Shown here: positions 36,951 to 38,461 of the stretch, in pieces | How positions within the stretch are numbered: the first letter of the stretch is position 1 | How the letters are laid out: every line of letters begins with the position of its first letter | DNA from: Acidimicrobiia bacterium | GTDB lineage: Bacteria; Actinomycetota; Acidimicrobiia; Acidimicrobiales; AC-14 | Assembly (NCBI GenBank): GCA_023265045.1 | Contig: JAHFUQ010000025.1 | Span: 1-38,461, forward strand | Reading direction: 5' to 3' | DNA length: 38,461 bases | Notes under the pieces: model-generated | The model's input: the letters and a program-made list of their open reading frames with translations, nothing else | What the model was told of the DNA's origin: nothing | Database searches by the model: none | Translations under genes and position numbers: made by a program

Positions 36951-38461
36951 GTGCACGCTCGGCGGATCGTTGGCTTGCTGTCGGCAACGGCCCTGGCTTT
37001 CAGCACGGCGGCGCTCACGCCGGCGACTGCGTTGGCCAACCCTGGGCCTCCGGCCCTGCGCACGATCGCCGGCGGGGCGGGCGCTGGCGCCCCCACCGCG
37101 TTGGGCGTTGCTCCCGACGCCCTCGCGGTCGGCGGCCAGGTGCTCTATGTCTTCGACGGCGACAAAGAACTGGTGCGGGCCATCGACCTGGGCACCGGCA
37201 GCCAGCGGGCGCTGGCCGGCGACAACAGCGTCGGGGCGCCGGGCGACCTGTGGAACGGCGACGGCGGCCCCGCCACCGACACCTCGCTGTCGTCGAACGG
37301 CGGGCTCGCCGCCGACGGCCTGGGCAACGTCTATGTCCACGAGGCGGCCTACACGCGCCTCCGGCGCATCAACCCCAGTGGCGTCATCTCGACGTTGACC
37401 ACGACCGGTCCGTTCGGCGGCGTGATCGCCGCGGCCCGCACCGGCGCCGTCTTCCGCGTCGAGCAGGGCCCCACCGATGCGAGCGCCACCATCCAACGCA
37501 TCGATCCCTTGACCGGGCAGAAGGTCACCATCGCCGGCAACGGGTCGAACGACCCGTGCCTCGGCGCCGCCGTCACCCCTCTCGCCACCGCGGTCTCCAT
37601 CCAACCCGGTGGCATGGCCGTCACTCCCAGCGGGGACGTTGTCTTCTACGACGCCCGCTGTTTCGGGCTACGGCGGCTCCTCCCCAACGGCACCCTCACG
37701 GCCATACCCGCGTCGGCCTCGAACATCGGGCCGATCGCCATCGACGGCGCCGGCGCGATCTCCTACGCCGACTCGGCCGGCGTGTACCGCCTCGGCCCGA
37801 CCGGTACGGCGGTGCTGGTGGCGGGGAAGGCGGGAGCGGGCGCGCCACCCGGGACGGTCGAGCCCCCCGGAGCGGTGGAGATGTCGATCACGTCGATCGC
37901 CGCCGACGACGCCGGGAACGTGTACATCGCCGACATGCTGAACAAGCTCGTGCGCGTGCTTCGCCCGAACGGCACGCTCGGCGTCGTGGCTGGCAACGGC
38001 AGCCACAGCTTCGGCGGCGAGGGTGTCGCCGCCACCAACGCCCTGCTGGGCCGGCCTACCGACGTGGCTGTCGGGACCGACGGCTCGGTGTACATCGCCG
38101 ACACCGAGAACGGCCGCATCCGCCAGGTCGACCCGTCGGGCGTGATCCGCACGGTGGCGGGTACGGGCGACCAGGGGTATTCAGGCGACGGCGGGCCGGC
38201 GACGGCGGCCCAGCTGAACAGCCCGCGCGGCGTGGCGGTGGCGGCGGACGGGACGGTGTTCGTCGCCGATACGGACAACCACCGGGTCCGGCGCGTCAGC
38301 CCGAGCGGGACGATCACCACCTTGCTCGGCGATATGTCCCAGCCCCCGGTGATGGACGTGGCCCTCGCCGCCAACGGCGACCTCTACGTAGCCGATCTGG
38401 CGCCGAGCGTGCGCCGGGTGCCGCCCGGCGGGCAGGTGACGGTGGTCGCGGGCATGGGGGT
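36951..38461 (+). CDS. Secreted NHL-repeat beta-propeller protein, 3'-truncated by window end
   Basis: 503 codons are visible and the frame is still open at the edge. Residues 1-28 (RRIVGLLSATALAFSTAALT, PATALA) are a signal peptide. From about residue 35 the sequence is a run of NHL-like blades: ADGLGNVYVHEAAYTRLRRI, DDAGNVYIADMLNKLVRVLR, GTDGSVYIADTENGRIRQVD and AADGTVFVADTDNHRVRRVS, with GDGGPAT loops between them. At least six blades are present and more probably follow. Extracellular binding or ring-opening lactonase-like roles are known for such propellers; no catalytic set is evident here. GTG 36951 is 20 bases after the CbbX-type gene. Confidence 0.85.
   Translation, partial: MHARRIVGLLSATALAFSTAALTPATALANPGPPALRTIAGGAGAGAPTALGVAPDALAVGGQVLYVFDGDKELVRAIDLGTGSQRALAGDNSVGAPGDLWNGDGGPATDTSLSSNGGLAADGLGNVYVHEAAYTRLRRINPSGVISTLTTTGPFGGVIAAARTGAVFRVEQGPTDASATIQRIDPLTGQKVTIAGNGSNDPCLGAAVTPLATAVSIQPGGMAVTPSGDVVFYDARCFGLRRLLPNGTLTAIPASASNIGPIAIDGAGAISYADSAGVYRLGPTGTAVLVAGKAGAGAPPGTVEPPGAVEMSITSIAADDAGNVYIADMLNKLVRVLRPNGTLGVVAGNGSHSFGGEGVAATNALLGRPTDVAVGTDGSVYIADTENGRIRQVDPSGVIRTVAGTGDQGYSGDGGPATAAQLNSPRGVAVAADGTVFVADTDNHRVRRVSPSGTITTLLGDMSQPPVMDVALAANGDLYVADLAPSVRRVPPGGQVTVVAGMG

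Noticed and set aside
1-38461. tRNA, rRNA, riboswitches and insertion sequences
   Set aside because: Intergenic gaps were read on both strands; no tRNA cloverleaf ends, conserved riboswitch cores, transposase motifs or terminal repeats with target duplications were recognised. Covariance-model scanning was not possible here.

Overview
The window is 38.5 kb of very GC-rich DNA and reads as chromosomal sequence of an actinobacterium, probably of the Acidimicrobiia type (inference). The evidence is the SseA/SufE pair, an LigC-type ATP-dependent ligase, TreYZ, a DUF222/HNH 13E12-type gene under an actinobacterial LexA box, a BTAD-domain regulator and a full set of menaquinone genes. No rRNA, tRNA, CRISPR array, insertion sequence or phage module was seen. 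Most genes have no Shine-Dalgarno sequence. Instead a -10 hexamer (TANNNT, or the weaker NANNNT) ends 6-8 bases before the start codon, which indicates leaderless transcripts. Inside operons the genes are joined by GTGA or TGATG stop/start overlaps.

Layout. 1-3.7 kb: 3' end of a BTAD protein, a metallophosphoesterase, a HhH-PHP phosphoesterase that seems to begin at GTA, a small zinc-ribbon protein and an FKBP isomerase. 3.7-8.2 kb: a large hairpin, then treY-treZ (trehalose from glycogen). 8.2-12.7 kb: LigC DNA ligase, a SigA-like sigma factor, a short transketolase and a proline-rich exported protein. 12.7-16.3 kb: a run of small genes and decayed genes (VOC, MNIO/DUF692, methyltransferase, an internally deleted rhodanese) around a secreted double-DUF3472 protein. 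16.3-20.3 kb: sufE with an extradiol dioxygenase, a cupin, a methyltransferase and the SOS-controlled HNH gene. 20.3-25.3 kb: TetR with a membrane protein, a merR-menG-menF operon and a broken YkgJ gene. 25.3-29.6 kb: two DHFR/RibD-like genes (one truncated), a cupin, a zinc-ribbon protein, an RHH/PIN toxin-antitoxin pair and a VOC protein. 29.6-35.4 kb: WYL regulator, menD, menH, menC, menA, menB. 35.4-38.5 kb: cupin, CbbX-type AAA+ protein and an NHL-repeat secreted protein cut by the window end.

How the genes work together. menF, menD, menH, menC, menB, menA and menG cover isochorismate synthesis through the final methylation of menaquinone; only the CoA ligase MenE and a DHNA-CoA thioesterase are not here. 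The set lies in two blocks about 5.5 kb apart. One is fused translationally to a MerR regulator, the other to a WYL regulator. treYZ makes trehalose but treX is not present. Transketolase and a CbbX-type Rubisco activase hint at a Calvin cycle elsewhere, but no Rubisco gene is in the window.

The most unusual features are the CbbX homologue without Rubisco, the operon-embedded MerR and WYL regulators of menaquinone genes, the LexA box inside the HNH promoter spacer, the GTA and CTG starts, the double-DUF3472 protein and the high density of gene remnants. All family assignments come from reading motifs by eye; no database search was run.
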